Below, one piece after another: positions 24,911-33,805 of a stretch of DNA of 39,167 nucleotides. The stretch lies in the NCBI GenBank assembly GCA_903825355.1, contig CAIKAH010000029.1, forward strand, positions 1 to 39,167. The letters are read 5' to 3'. Source of the stretch: an uncultured bacterium. Its GTDB lineage: Bacteria > Babelota > Babeliae > Babelales > RVW-14. Made by a program: the position numbers and the translations under genes. The notes beneath the pieces were generated by a model. It made no database searches and was not told the DNA's origin. It saw only the letters and a program-made list of their open reading frames with translations. Positions within the stretch are counted from its first letter, which is position 1. Every line of letters starts with the position of its first letter.

Positions 24911-25748
24911 GACCCCTCCCTATCTTCGCAGGTTGATTGCATCTGACGATAACTTGATCTTTTATGCGTGTATCAAAAATTAATGGGCAATGTTTAGATT
25001 CAAGGACTTTTTTAGTAATAATGCCCTGTGAGCAAAGGTCTTTGAAGATGGTTGAGATTGCGGCAAGTTTTTTTGCATCAAATAGGCTCTGTTCGGTTGT
25101 TAGGATGCGTGCTTTGCAAATGGATGTGTATGGAGCCAATTCTATTTGCCAAGGAGCATAATAGGTAATAGCAAAATGTTGCCAAAGATAGGGAGTAATT
25201 TTATGGATGAAATTATACAGGTGCTGTGGCAGTGGGGCTGTGGCTGCGTCGAAAAGCTTGTTTCCTGTAAGCCATTTTTTTTCAATCGTGATTTTTGGTA
25301 AAGTCGAGAGCACTTCATCGTTAAAGCTTTTCTTATCTATCAGGCTGAGATGATTTCCAATAACTGTTTGGTCATTCACCAGGCAGATGGGCGCGGTTGT
25401 TTCGATAGTAAATACAATCGTTTTTGGCGCTTGGTATTGATAAGTTGCAGCTTTAATAACCGGAAAGGCTTCTTGGAGCATAATCATAAGCTTGCTAGGT
25501 GATAGACTAAGCAGACTTTTTTTTATAATGTTTTTGCTAATAAATTGTTCAATTTGCTTTGTAAGTTCTTTATTTCCTATGCCCTTTAGAACAACGGTTG
25601 CCTGCTCGGGGGTGAAAAAGGTGTATACTTCGGTTGATGAGTAAAAAAATAGTTTTTTACCACCAATGATGATGACTGGTAACCCAATGCTCACCAAGAT
25701 GCCTGCAACAAGAAAGCGTTTTATGCTCTTTTTAATCGGCATTTTCAT
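24903..25748 (-). CDS. ftsQ: Cell division protein FtsQ/DivIB-like
   Basis: A 281-residue bitopic membrane protein, inferred to be FtsQ from its position directly before ftsA-ftsZ and from its layout. It has a short basic cytoplasmic tail (MKMPIKKSIKRF), one membrane helix (FLVAGILVSIGLPVIIIGG) and then a POTRA-like domain (about 45-115, including LSPSKLMIMLQEAFPVIKAATYQY) and a beta domain. Sequence identity to classical FtsQ is low, as is common. The start at 25748 is chosen because GGAGAAG precedes it; the longest frame would add 23 residues with no ribosome site. FtsQ links FtsA/FtsZ to FtsB/FtsL; no ftsB, ftsL, ftsW or mur genes are in this window. Confidence 0.8.
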   Translation of the reverse strand: MKMPIKKSIKRFLVAGILVSIGLPVIIIGGKKLFFYSSTEVYTFFTPEQATVVLKGIGNKELTKQIEQFISKNIIKKSLLSLSPSKLMIMLQEAFPVIKAATYQYQAPKTIVFTIETTAPICLVNDQTVIGNHLSLIDKKSFNDEVLSTLPKITIEKKWLTGNKLFDAATAPLPQHLYNFIHKITPYLWQHFAITYYAPWQIELAPYTSICKARILTTEQSLFDAKKLAAISTIFKDLCSQGIITKKVLESKHCPLIFDTRIKDQVIVRCNQPAKIGRGHG

Positions 25749-25871
25749 GATGGTATCTTCTCCGGATCCTGACCGTATCCTCTTTTCCAGGACAAGCCTA
25801 AAAAAAAAATCTGTCATACTGCAATAAATGGTGAAGGATACTTTTATATTGATGGAGCTGTAGCGCTTTGT

Positions 25872-25896
25872 TATTCTCGGCGAGGGACTGAGAATA
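25872..25896 (+). promoter_or_regulatory. Hairpin in the leader of the gspE/pilB gene
   Basis: TATTCTCGG (25872-25880) and CTGAGAATA (25888-25896) form a 9-bp stem with one G-T wobble and a 7-nt loop in the divergent intergenic region, 30 nt before the ATG. It may shape translation; no known riboswitch motif is recognised. Confidence 0.3.
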
Positions 25897-25925
25897 CATA
25901 GAAACCCGCTAGTAGGAGACGCTGG

Positions 25926-27632
25926 ATGATACGCAAAAAACTAGAAGACATTTTTATTGAACAAAATCTAATTAGTACAGACCAGCATGCAGAGGCAGTT
26001 GCAGAACAGCAAGGGTCTGGCAAACCTCTTCTACAAATCTATCTTGAAAAAAAGTTTATATCTAAAGTTAATATTGCGCGTGGGCTTGCTCAGCAGATTA
26101 ATGTACAGTTTATAGAAAAAATTACTGAACAGATGGCAGATCCGCAGTTGCTGGGCAAAGTACCACTTAAATTTTTACGTCAGCATGCCGTTATTCCCAT
26201 CATGTTTGAAGGGCGCAAAACGATTGTTACTGCCAACCCACGTGATTTACAACCGCTTGATGACTTGGCCCTTCTTATGGCTGGTGAAGTGACGTATGCG
26301 GTTTCTACAGATGATGCAATTCAAGATGCGATTAATAAATATTATCCGCTTGAAAGCAGTAAAGAGATGATGGACGAGCTGAAAGAAGGGGAGTCTGAAG
26401 AATTTGACTTGGACATGGGCCCGCTTGAAGACAAAGACATCATGGAAATGGCTAATGATGCCCCCATCGTCAAATTGGTAAATCACATGTTGATGCAAGC
26501 GGTAAAAGAGGGGGCCTCTGATATCCATATTGAACCGTTTGAGCGCGAGTTGCGTGTACGTTTTCGTATTGACGGCAATATGTACTTGCGCCTTACGCCT
26601 CCTAAGCGGTATCAAGGTGCTATTGTTTCGCGCGTCAAAATTATGTCAGACATGAATATTGCTGAAAAGCGAATTCCCCAAGATGGCCGTATTCAAATCA
26701 AAGTGGCTGATAAAGCAATTGATGTGCGGGTTTCAGTGTTGCCTGCAAATTATGGTGAGCGCGTGGTAATGCGTTTGCTTGATAAATCTAAAGGCGTGGT
26801 AGAGCTTGAGCAGCTTAATTTGAGCGAACATGATTTTAAAGCGCTTTCAGAAGTTATTGCACGCCCGAATGGTATTATTTTGGTTAGTGGTCCAACCGGT
26901 TCGGGTAAAACGACTACGCTTTATTCTATTTTGCATAAACTTAACCAACCTGATGTGACCATTATTACGGTTGAAGACCCCGTGGAATATACCATGTATG
27001 GTATAAATCAAGTCCAGGTTCACCAGCAGGCTGGGCTCACCTTTGCGGTAGCATTACGGTCTATTTTGCGGCAAGATCCTGACGTGGTACTGATTGGAGA
27101 AATTCGTGATGGCGAAACAGCACAAATTGCAACACAGGCAGCCTTGACCGGCCACTTGGTGCTCAGTACCATTCACACAAACAGTGCACCAGCAACCGTT
27201 ACGCGACTGCTTGATATGGGGATAGAGCCTTTCTTAATTGCTTCATCACTTATTTGTGTTATTTCACAGCGATTGGTACGTCGGCTGTGTCAACAGTGCA
27301 AAGAGCCATTTAAACCTGATACTGAGATGCTTAAATCGGTAGGGATTCCATTAGAAGAAGCTGCTTCGATTACTTTTTATCGTGCTGTCGGCTGTGATGA
27401 GTGCCTTAAGCTTGGGTTTAGAGGACGGTTAGCAATTTTTGAAATTATGCAGGTAAATGATGCCATAGCTCGCCTTATCGTGCAGCATGCAGATGCTACA
27501 GTGATCCGTAAAGAAGCCTTGGTTCAGGGTATGACATTGCTTAGCACTGATGGAGTAAGGCAGATAAAAGCAGGCTTAACTACCATTGAAGAAGTGCTTA
27601 CAGTTGCTCATATTGAAGAAATAGAATCTTAG
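25926..27632 (+). CDS. GspE/PilB-type secretion/pilus assembly ATPase
   Basis: A 568-residue hexameric ATPase driving extension of a type IV pilus or pseudopilus of a type II secretion system at the inner membrane. An N-terminal MshEN/T2SSE_N-like domain (about 1-140) precedes the core. The core has an Asp-box and arginine fingers (SDIHIEPFERELRVRFRIDG, 198-217), Walker A GPTGSGKTT (322-330), Walker B DPDVVLIGEIRD (384-395), a histidine box HLVLSTIHTN, and a zinc-binding pair CQQC and CDEC (about 445 and 480). PilB and GspE cannot be told apart by this alone; the nearby pilO-, pilP- and pilQ-like genes favour a pilus-type system. A GGAG site precedes the ATG. Confidence 0.93.
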   Translation: MIRKKLEDIFIEQNLISTDQHAEAVAEQQGSGKPLLQIYLEKKFISKVNIARGLAQQINVQFIEKITEQMADPQLLGKVPLKFLRQHAVIPIMFEGRKTIVTANPRDLQPLDDLALLMAGEVTYAVSTDDAIQDAINKYYPLESSKEMMDELKEGESEEFDLDMGPLEDKDIMEMANDAPIVKLVNHMLMQAVKEGASDIHIEPFERELRVRFRIDGNMYLRLTPPKRYQGAIVSRVKIMSDMNIAEKRIPQDGRIQIKVADKAIDVRVSVLPANYGERVVMRLLDKSKGVVELEQLNLSEHDFKALSEVIARPNGIILVSGPTGSGKTTTLYSILHKLNQPDVTIITVEDPVEYTMYGINQVQVHQQAGLTFAVALRSILRQDPDVVLIGEIRDGETAQIATQAALTGHLVLSTIHTNSAPATVTRLLDMGIEPFLIASSLICVISQRLVRRLCQQCKEPFKPDTEMLKSVGIPLEEAASITFYRAVGCDECLKLGFRGRLAIFEIMQVNDAIARLIVQHADATVIRKEALVQGMTLLSTDGVRQIKAGLTTIEEVLTVAHIEEIES

Positions 27633-27685
27633 TAGCAAAAATAGCTTCTGCCTGACTGTTGAGTGATCAGGATATGTTTTTGTGA

Positions 27686-28621
27686 TCATTCCATTGATTG
27701 GTAGTACGCTAACCAGGCAGCAGCTAAGGCGGCTAAGCCTGCTGCAATTTTGCCATCATGCTGTTTGATGCGAAGTTTTAAAATTTCTAATCTTTGCGAT
27801 AGTGTTGGCGTTACGCCATATCTTAGTAGAAGATCAATGATTGAGAGGTCCCTTATTCCCCAGCAGGCAATCTCTAGAGCCGTATGGCCATGATTATTAG
27901 TGGTATTAATATTTGCTCCGTGCCGGAGAAGAAGCTCAGCTATTACTGTATGGGCTAAAATGCAGGCCCAGTGTAGGGGTGTGCGTCCACCATTGTCAGT
28001 AGCATTAATATCAGCCCCGCGTTCAAGAAGAAGCTCAGCTGCTTCTATCTGGCTGTTAAAGCAGGCCAAGTGCAGGGGGGTTCTTCCATCAATCGCAGTG
28101 GCATTAACATCTGCCGCGTGCCTGAGAAGAAGCTCGGCTAATCTGATGTTGCCGTTATGGCAGGCGATGTGTAGGGGTGTTACTCTACCATTGGTAGTAG
28201 CATTAACATCTGTTCCCCCATCAAGCAGGGCGCGTACTGTAGCAAGATTACCGTCTCTGCATGCCTGAAAAATAGGGTCTTCTAATCGAATAGGTGCTGT
28301 TTCTGGTATAGGTGCCAGTCCTAGTATTGTCCGATCATCAGCGGTAAGCTGGGCATTGCAGTTTGGGCAGGTATTGTAACGTGCAAGCCACAGTCTTGCG
28401 CATTCTCCATGAGAGGTGTGGAGAATCTTTGAGTCTTTGTGGGTGAGTTGAATTAGGGTTTCTGGTGCTTCTGTTGGCAAGATATCTTCTCGGCAGATAG
28501 GGCATTCTATGGTATCGGTATCGGCAGCTGATGCTGCGGATGGATCTGCTTCCATGGCAAAGCCAGTGGTTGGGGCTAGTAGCGCAAGGGCAAGCAGAAT
28601 AGCTTGTCTGATGTTTTTCAT
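27686..28621 (-). CDS. Secreted RING-like/ankyrin-repeat protein
   Basis: A 311-residue protein with a signal peptide (MKNIRQAILLALALLAPTTG, cleavage near 22). A RING-H2-like zinc finger at 40-88 (C40xxC43, H68, H71, C74, C85xxC88, with H61 a possible substitute for the missing third ligand) is followed by about five near-consensus ankyrin repeats (114-275; TPLHIACHNGN, TPLHLACFNS, TPLHWACILA). A C-terminal hydrophobic segment (AAGLAALAAAWLAYY) closes it. RING fingers in eukaryotes act as ubiquitin E3 ligases; in a secreted bacterial protein with a binding-repeat array this suggests a host-directed E3-like effector, an inference. CAGGAGAAG gives an excellent ribosome site. The gene interrupts the pilus gene set on the opposite strand. 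Confidence 0.85.
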   Translation of the reverse strand: MKNIRQAILLALALLAPTTGFAMEADPSAASAADTDTIECPICREDILPTEAPETLIQLTHKDSKILHTSHGECARLWLARYNTCPNCNAQLTADDRTILGLAPIPETAPIRLEDPIFQACRDGNLATVRALLDGGTDVNATTNGRVTPLHIACHNGNIRLAELLLRHAADVNATAIDGRTPLHLACFNSQIEAAELLLERGADINATDNGGRTPLHWACILAHTVIAELLLRHGANINTTNNHGHTALEIACWGIRDLSIIDLLLRYGVTPTLSQRLEILKLRIKQHDGKIAAGLAALAAAWLAYYQSME

Positions 28622-28681
28622 AATCTTCTCCTGAAAAATACATTTTTATTTTTATATCCTGAGTTTATCAGTTTTAATTAA

Positions 28682-28698
28682 TAATTCAAATTGAATTA
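28682..28698. promoter_or_regulatory. Perfect dyad upstream of the RING-ankyrin gene
   Basis: TAATTCAA-A-TTGAATTA is a 17-bp dyad with perfect 8-bp arms, located between the divergent RING-ankyrin and pilO-like genes, about 60 bp from the former. It has the size of a repressor operator but the region is AT-rich, so chance is possible. TTTATA at 28651-28656 could be the minus-strand -10. Confidence 0.25.
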
Positions 28699-28878
28699 AA
28701 AAATAATAAAATTAGTAAAAATGCCTATTTTGATTAATTTGTTTCCGTGAAGTCATAAATTCTTTCTATTAGATCTGGGTATTCCAATTCCTGTAATTTC
28801 TTTACTCTTAATTAAAATTTTTTCTACCATGCCTGAGCGTTGTGGGGATTTGGTCTAAAAATTCTTAAAGGGCATTAG

Positions 28879-29445
28879 ATGTCATTTTGGCTTCAACAGC
28901 GTCCAGTGGTTCGCGCCCTAAGCAACTTGCCAGCAGCTTATTTCTATGCTGTTGCTTGCTTTATAAGTTTGCTTTGTGTGATGGCTATTTCTATTCGTCT
29001 GATAATGCCCACGTATCGTTGCTTGCAGCAGGTTGAACAGCAATTAAAAGAATTAGAAGCCCAAGTTGTTGCCTTTGAGCACGTGCTTGAGCAGCAACCA
29101 GCTATATCTACTGAGCATAGTAGGTTGGTTGCTCAAAAGCAGACCTTTGCCGCCGACATTGCAGTGCTGCAAGATACGCTTAATGACTTACTCCTAATAA
29201 TGCGCGAACACAAAGTATCTTGCCGTGGTATTGTCCCTCTCGGGGGCAAACAAGAAGGACTACACGAGAAGCATCTGGTTGCCCTTAGAGCCAAGGGATC
29301 TTTTAGTAAATTAATATCACTGTTGCAGGCGCTTGAGCAGCCGCAATATCCGCTTACCGTGCGTGCTGTGAATCTTATTAAAAAACGTGGTGCTATGGTC
29401 CATTTGGACGCAATAGTGCAGGTGATTAGCCTAAAGGAGAGCTAA
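28879..29445 (+). CDS. PilO-like pilus/secretion alignment protein
   Basis: A 188-residue inner-membrane protein with one N-terminal helix (YFYAVACFISLLCVMAISI, about 22-40), a coiled-coil region (about 48-100, rich in E/Q/L, such as LQQVEQQLKELEAQ) and a C-terminal ferredoxin-like domain (VALRAKGSFSKLISLLQALE). This layout matches PilO/GspM-type proteins, which with PilN and PilP align the pilus or secretion machine between the membranes. AAAGGG gives a ribosome site. The next gene begins one base before this stop ends (TAATG), so they are coupled. No pilM- or pilN-like gene precedes it in this window. Confidence 0.75.
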   Translation: MSFWLQQRPVVRALSNLPAAYFYAVACFISLLCVMAISIRLIMPTYRCLQQVEQQLKELEAQVVAFEHVLEQQPAISTEHSRLVAQKQTFAADIAVLQDTLNDLLLIMREHKVSCRGIVPLGGKQEGLHEKHLVALRAKGSFSKLISLLQALEQPQYPLTVRAVNLIKKRGAMVHLDAIVQVISLKES

Positions 29446-29762
29446 TGGAATTTTTGGTCGCATGCTGTTTGTTGATCCTGTTTTGTACCAGTTGTAGTCT
29501 GGTTGGAAGCGTGGATGTTATTGCCTTGCCTGACCCGTTTGCTCAGCCTCCTCGTGGGGCTGTTATGCATTCGACAGAGCCTATTGTCCTAGAGGCGATT
29601 GTAAATGTTGATGGCAAATTGGGCGTTGCGTTGTCCTGTAGAGATGAGCATGAAACGGTGCAAGAAGGTGAACAATTTAAAGGATTTACCGTGGCAGGGA
29701 TTAGCAATGACAGCGTTACCTTAATAAAAGGTCGAAAAAAGCGTATTTTACACGTTAATTAA
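29445..29762 (+). CDS. PilP-like small exported/lipoprotein
   Basis: A 105-residue protein with a hydrophobic, cysteine-rich N-terminus (FLVACCLLILFCTSCSLVG) that could be a lipoprotein signal with an unusual CTSC lipobox, and a C-terminal small beta domain (VEAIVNVDGKLGVALS in pattern LEAIVNVDGKLGVAL, then GFTVAGISNDSVTLIKGRKK) typical of PilP/GspC. PilP links the inner-membrane PilNO complex to the secretin, which is the next gene. AAAGGAG at 29433-29439 is the ribosome site. Assignment rests on position between the PilO-like and secretin genes and the beta-domain pattern. Confidence 0.7.
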   Translation: MEFLVACCLLILFCTSCSLVGSVDVIALPDPFAQPPRGAVMHSTEPIVLEAIVNVDGKLGVALSCRDEHETVQEGEQFKGFTVAGISNDSVTLIKGRKKRILHVN

Positions 29763-29783
29763 CCGGTATTGCGAGGGATAGGG

Positions 29784-31478
29784 ATGAAGCGACTTGGGGT
29801 GGTTGATAGGGGTATTATTGTACTTGTTTTGATATTTGTACCATTAGTGTTGCATAGCAAGGCCACTGCTATCCAAGGGCAACAAGAGCGGAATATTGAT
29901 ATTGACTATTTACCGCCAATGCCGTCTGAGTTACTCAAACGTGAACGTAAAACTGAGCAGGCTGAGCAACTTTCTAATATTCGTAAAATGGTTGTGGCCA
30001 GCACAAAAACTAAAAAAAAGAGGACTGGCGGTAATCAGTTACATGCTAAAATGCTCTTGCTGCAAGCACATGCCCAGCAAGCGGCGCTTGATCAAGAAGT
30101 CTTTGATTTGATTAAAAAGCAGTACGAAGATCAGGAATTGCAAGATGCAAAAATCTCCTTGCAGGTTAAAAAAATGCCTATAAAAGAAGTAATGAAGCTG
30201 ATTTGCCGGATGACACAAGTTCCTTTTGTGGTTGATAGTGATGTGGAAGGAGAGGTATCTGATTTTGCTGTGCAAAATTTACCGTTGGCTGCGGCGCTGC
30301 ATAGTATGCTTGCCAGTAATCAGCCTCGGCTGGCACTTATGAAAGATTTAGGCGTGTGGCGTGTTATGCGGTATGCGTCTGCTAAAGAGTATTTTGCTGG
30401 GCTTGTTGCACGTGAGCGCGCAAAAGATGTGGTGGCTGGGGTATATGCCTTGACGCATGTGCAGTGGACAGCAGCGCTTAAGCAGCGCATAGAAAAGCTC
30501 TGGCAGGGGTTGGTACAGGCGAGCCCTGAAAAGCAGTTTTTTTACATGGTTATGGATGAAGCAAATAATAAAATCTTCTTTAAAACGCGAAAAGCTTACG
30601 CGGATGAGTTTACCCGTTACTTGCAAGAGCTTGATATTAAGGCCCCTGAAGTGCGGATTGACGTACGAGTAGTTAGTGCAGACAAAGATTTTGAAGAATC
30701 TTTTGGCTTTAACTGGTCGGGAGTATATAACCGTCGCGCTAGTGTAAAACAGACCGATTTTGTTGGAGTGGGACCCACCCAGAGTACTGATGGTAATGGA
30801 GCAACCAAAGATTCTGCATACAAAGATATTGTAGGATGGGCTTTTAATTTGATCCCTGACACCGTATCAAGAATAGTTAAGCTTCCGTTTGTTTTTGGCA
30901 ATAGAGACATGAATACCAAGCGCTTAACCTTAGAGCTTGATGCGGCCGAGCGGCGTGCTGAAATTCAAACTATTTTAAAGCCATCATTGTTGGTGCATAA
31001 CGAAGAAACCGCTGAGATTTTAGTGGGCCGAGAACTGCCTCTTTCGGTACGATTAGAAGAAAATATTACGGGCGCTACCACCAATGTGACGACGGTCCGC
31101 TACAAAGATATTGGCACTAAACTTAAAGTAACGCCTGCCGTTTCACCCAATCAAAAAGATATATTCTTAGATATTTTTGTAGAGAACTCCAAGGTTGATT
31201 ATATCTTGGATGAAAACCGTCAGCTGAGCTCAGGCAATACTAATGCCCCATTTAACTATGCAATTGGGACTTCACGTTCACAGAATCGAGTGCTTTTGCG
31301 TAGCGGTGAAACGACCATGATTGGTGGGCTGATTACCAACCACGAAACGCATATCAAGCAAGGAGTTCCTTTCTTACAAGATATTCCGGGTTTGAACATT
31401 TTTTTTAGTTGGAAGCAAAAGAAGATTGAAGAGCGTCAGCTCCTGATTTTCATTACGCCGACGCTCGAAATGGCCTAG
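29784..31478 (+). CDS. Secretin (PilQ/GspD family)
   Basis: A 564-residue outer-membrane channel through which the pilus or secreted substrates pass. It has a signal peptide (VVDRGIIVLVLIFVPLVLHSKA), an N-terminal STN-like segment (around DAKISLQVKKMPIKEVMKLI, about 122-141), N-domains with EVRIDVRVVSADKDFEESFG, and the C-terminal secretin domain. The latter shows VGRELPLSVRLEE, IGTKLKVTPAV, RSGETTMIGGLI and the closing VPFLQDIPGLNIFF and LLIFITPTLE. ATG 29784 has GAGGG 6 nt upstream; the longer TTG start at 29769 is rejected. The PilO- and PilP-like genes upstream suggest a type IV pilus-like system, but a type II secretion role remains open. Confidence 0.92.
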   Translation: MKRLGVVDRGIIVLVLIFVPLVLHSKATAIQGQQERNIDIDYLPPMPSELLKRERKTEQAEQLSNIRKMVVASTKTKKKRTGGNQLHAKMLLLQAHAQQAALDQEVFDLIKKQYEDQELQDAKISLQVKKMPIKEVMKLICRMTQVPFVVDSDVEGEVSDFAVQNLPLAAALHSMLASNQPRLALMKDLGVWRVMRYASAKEYFAGLVARERAKDVVAGVYALTHVQWTAALKQRIEKLWQGLVQASPEKQFFYMVMDEANNKIFFKTRKAYADEFTRYLQELDIKAPEVRIDVRVVSADKDFEESFGFNWSGVYNRRASVKQTDFVGVGPTQSTDGNGATKDSAYKDIVGWAFNLIPDTVSRIVKLPFVFGNRDMNTKRLTLELDAAERRAEIQTILKPSLLVHNEETAEILVGRELPLSVRLEENITGATTNVTTVRYKDIGTKLKVTPAVSPNQKDIFLDIFVENSKVDYILDENRQLSSGNTNAPFNYAIGTSRSQNRVLLRSGETTMIGGLITNHETHIKQGVPFLQDIPGLNIFFSWKQKKIEERQLLIFITPTLEMA

Positions 31479-31485
31479 AATCTCT

Positions 31486-33711
31486 TTATCTGGCTTTGCT
31501 TTTCTCTGGCCGGTCATGTAGGTTTTTGAGCCCCTCTAATATTTCCCCCCATGTTTTAGGAGCGAGGTAGCCTTTTGGTTGCTTAGGTCTGGCAGGTTCT
31601 TTTACTCTTTTAATGGCGTTTATTAATGCGTTGCTCGCTTTTTCTTTTACTGTATGCAGCTTTGCTTCGATTTTTCCAGGTATTGTTTCAAGTCGAGCTG
31701 CGTGAGCTGCTTCCTCAGCAGCTCTTCGGGCTGCTGCTGCTTCCTTCTGTTCTTTTTGTCGTGCTGCGTTTTCAATGTCCCATGCAGCTTCTGCTTTGGC
31801 TTTTCGTGCATTATTAACCTTGGCTAGAGTGGCTTCCGCATCATGTTTAATTTTAATTAGCTCTGCATTCTTAGCTGGTGTTGTGTTGTTTGTAGGGCTG
31901 TAGTCAGTTTTCAGGTGTGCTTGTAAACTGCGCTCCTTTTTTAATTGTGCATCTGTATTTAGCTCTGATTTAATGAATTTCTTAATAAACGACTCTTTTG
32001 CTTTTATCGCAATCTCTTCAGGCGATAAATTATCAACTGTTTGGATTTTCGCCAAAGCGCTATTTTTTTTGTACCAACCGTCAACATAAGAGGGGTCAGC
32101 GGCGCTCATTTTTTGCAAATGTTTTTTATACATTCTTATCATATCTTCTGGACGCTTTTTAAATGTCTTGTGCACTGATTGTAATCTTTCAATTAGTGCA
32201 TCTTTTATGCTGGGTGATAATTTTTCAATGACATCCGTTGCTTCTGTGTTTCCACTGATTTTAACTCCTGCAGTTAATGTGTTTAAATCAGTAGGCAGTT
32301 TCAGATGTAAAGCCTCTGCTCGTTGTTGTGCTTGTTTAGCGGCTTCCTTGCGGGTTATAGCTTCAGCAACCACGTTAGTTGCTTGCGAAGTTGATTGGGC
32401 GTTTTCAAATGCACTGTGAGTAGTATTTTTATGTATGGTTGCTGCTTCTATTGCTTTGTCAGCTTCTGTCTTTGTAGCTGCAGCAATCCTCTCTTTTTCT
32501 GCGGCTGTTTGCTGAGATGTTAGATGTTCTTTTTTTGCGGCATCGAGTTTTGCTGTTGCCACCGCAATGTTTGCAAGAAATTTTTCTCTTTCGCCTTCAA
32601 GCTGACTTTTCGTAGCCGTTAATCCTTTTATTGCCGCTTCAGCTTCGTAGTATTTATTATAAGCAGGTGTTCCTGGGAACATCCCTGACCAGCTGTTGCC
32701 GGTATCGGTACAAATCTGTATGTTTTTGGTTAACTCATTATTAATCTGTTGTAATCTAGCCCCATGCTGACCCAATGCTTCTTGGGCAAGATCAAGATCA
32801 GTCTGTGCCTTATCAAAAGTACTTTTTTTCATTCCTATTGTCGCAACAGCATCTGCGTGGGCTTGCGAGGCAAGCTCCTTTTTTTTGTCTCCAGCCGCTG
32901 TGATTTCTGTATATTCTTTTAGTGATTGCTCAGCAGCTTTTTGTGCTCTAGCTGCCTGAATTGCTTTTTCGGTAGCAATTTTACGTACTTCGTCACCAGA
33001 AGCTCCGCTAAGTGTATTTGCCATCGCGGTTACTGCTGGTTGACTTAATGCTTGTTCATACTCTTGTGAAGCTGCCGCAGAAAGTTGTTCTTTAGTTCCT
33101 AGGTCACTGATAACGGCGTTTTTTGTGGCTTTTTTAATCAAAAATGCTTTGGCTGTATCAGGGTTAACAAGTCCTAGAGCTAATTTGCTGGCAGCACGAG
33201 AAGATTTAAAGGGATCGATATCTCTCTTTACACGTCTTAAATGTTTTCTGTAATGAGCTACAGCACTTTCAGGGTTTTCGCTCTGTATTGCTTGTAGTTT
33301 AGTGACGAGCTCTTGCTTTAATGCTGGTTCAAGCGCGTTTAGATTATATTTTGATACCAGAGGTCCGGCTAAAGCATCTAATTCTGTGCTACTTCGAACT
33401 TCTCTCGAGGGTTTATCTGGAGATTTAGAAGTTACTTGTATGGCTGCAAAATTATCGATTGGAGCAGATAGATCTTGCAAGGCATGATTTTTGGTGTCAC
33501 GAAGACTTTTTGAGCTTAATGATCTACTGATAGTTTTAACAGTATTTATAGAAGGCTTTTTTGCCGCGAGTATGTTTGGAGTAGAGCTTTGGCGAGTGAT
33601 GATTTTGCTGGCTGCTGGCCTGCCGCCAGCGCCTAGTGGAGCATATAAAAAAAGCCTAGCTATGCTAATCAATACTGAAAGACTGATGATTCGGAGTGAT
33701 AGGTTTTTCAT
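31486..33711 (-). CDS. Secreted coiled-coil protein with internal duplication (741 aa)
   Basis: A large alanine/lysine/glutamate-rich protein with a signal peptide (NLSLRIISLSVLISIARLFLY). The bulk is long coiled coil (about 240-330, 360-470 and 595-680, including AAARRAAEEAAHAARLE). A helical module of about 80 residues occurs twice, at about 125-205 (LEPALKQELVTKLQAIQ, HYRKHLRR) and 496-585 (LSPSIKDALIERLQSVH, MYKKHLQK). No catalytic motif is seen. It is convergent with the secretin gene, with only 7 nt between the stops. I do not recognise the family; length, composition and signal peptide suggest a structural surface or exported protein. Confidence 0.75.
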   Translation of the reverse strand: MKNLSLRIISLSVLISIARLFLYAPLGAGGRPAASKIITRQSSTPNILAAKKPSINTVKTISRSLSSKSLRDTKNHALQDLSAPIDNFAAIQVTSKSPDKPSREVRSSTELDALAGPLVSKYNLNALEPALKQELVTKLQAIQSENPESAVAHYRKHLRRVKRDIDPFKSSRAASKLALGLVNPDTAKAFLIKKATKNAVISDLGTKEQLSAAASQEYEQALSQPAVTAMANTLSGASGDEVRKIATEKAIQAARAQKAAEQSLKEYTEITAAGDKKKELASQAHADAVATIGMKKSTFDKAQTDLDLAQEALGQHGARLQQINNELTKNIQICTDTGNSWSGMFPGTPAYNKYYEAEAAIKGLTATKSQLEGEREKFLANIAVATAKLDAAKKEHLTSQQTAAEKERIAAATKTEADKAIEAATIHKNTTHSAFENAQSTSQATNVVAEAITRKEAAKQAQQRAEALHLKLPTDLNTLTAGVKISGNTEATDVIEKLSPSIKDALIERLQSVHKTFKKRPEDMIRMYKKHLQKMSAADPSYVDGWYKKNSALAKIQTVDNLSPEEIAIKAKESFIKKFIKSELNTDAQLKKERSLQAHLKTDYSPTNNTTPAKNAELIKIKHDAEATLAKVNNARKAKAEAAWDIENAARQKEQKEAAAARRAAEEAAHAARLETIPGKIEAKLHTVKEKASNALINAIKRVKEPARPKQPKGYLAPKTWGEILEGLKNLHDRPEKSKAR

Positions 33712-33805
33712 TGCTTATCCATTTTCAATTATTAAAACTATGCAAGCATCTTAAGCTTAAAATAATTTCAAATGTTAAGTAAATAATATGATATAGAATA
33801 GTCGT

